DNA of 64,000 nucleotides from Trichoplusia ni (lineage: Eukaryota > Arthropoda > Insecta > Lepidoptera > Noctuidae), in the NCBI RefSeq assembly GCF_003590095.1, contig NC_039478.1:20894001-20958000 (forward strand), given 5' to 3'. A program made the position numbers and the translations under genes. The notes under the pieces were generated by a model that saw only the letters and a program-made list of their open reading frames with translations, did no database searches and had not been told where the DNA came from. This document shows, one piece after another, positions 63,740-64,000 of this stretch. The first letter of the stretch is position 1. Each line of letters opens with the position of its first letter.

Positions 63740-64000
63740 AGCCCCGCTAAGCGGTTGCCATCATGTTGCCATGGCGGTCACCACGCCAAACCCAATGACG
63801 TATACGACCCGATTTTGTTTTGCACATATACTTGTCTTGATTTTAGGTGTCTGTGTATGTGACTTGAACGTTTGTAAACGCTCGAAACACAAAAATTAAA
63901 GAAATTCGTTTCTTTAAGCGTCGTTTTATTTCAAACAAAAAAGGCTATGTCTGTTTGCGTTTGTGACTCCATGGGTCCCAAGGATTAAATTCCTTATTTC
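63740..64000 (+). repeat. tRNA-derived SINE (family A) at the right edge
   Basis: 'catggcggtcaccacgccaa', 'ttaggtgtctgtgtatgtga', 'cttgaacgtttgtaaacgct' and the terminal 'aaggattaaattccttattt' identify the family. The B-box region is damaged, and a second partial tail is joined at about 63900. It is in a UBLCP1 intron. Confidence 0.7.

Overview
The window reads as nuclear DNA of a moth or butterfly (Lepidoptera), most like a noctuid-type moth; the species cannot be fixed from sequence alone. Evidence: AT-rich DNA, short exons with GT-AG introns, insect-type orthologues, and dense lepidopteran repeats (Lep1-like Helitrons, tRNA-derived SINEs, small palindromic MITEs). No prokaryotic, viral or organellar genes were seen.

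Layout, left to right: (1) 314-3529 (+), the 3' part of an unrecognised insect gene cut by the left edge; (2) 6971-9175 (-), ARL3, a ciliary small GTPase, head-to-head with (3) 9622-10458 (+), NHP2, an H/ACA snoRNP core protein; (4) a repeat-filled stretch of about 7.5 kb; (5) 17958-29766 (-), RhoBTB, 17 coding exons, 721 residues; (6) 32701-55613 (+), a DC-STAMP-domain (DCST/sneaky family) gene whose reading frame continues through 34 phase-matched exons to about 2097 residues, roughly three times the normal family length; (7) 58812-61813 (+), a family 1 glycoside hydrolase of 519 residues in which the catalytic acid/base glutamate position is aspartate; (8) 62180-63682 (+), the 5' part of UBLCP1, cut by the right edge.

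The exon models were built by hand: splice sites were chosen so that reading phase is kept at every junction and total lengths divide by three. The genes are not an operon or a pathway. The notable links are two divergent pairs (ARL3/NHP2 and RhoBTB/DCST). The most interesting candidate is the DCST gene, where a sperm membrane protein needed for fertilisation in other animals seems to carry a lineage-specific, basic, cysteine-containing tail of about 1350 residues with a dynein-light-chain-type motif. Second is the GH1 enzyme with the altered catalytic residue.
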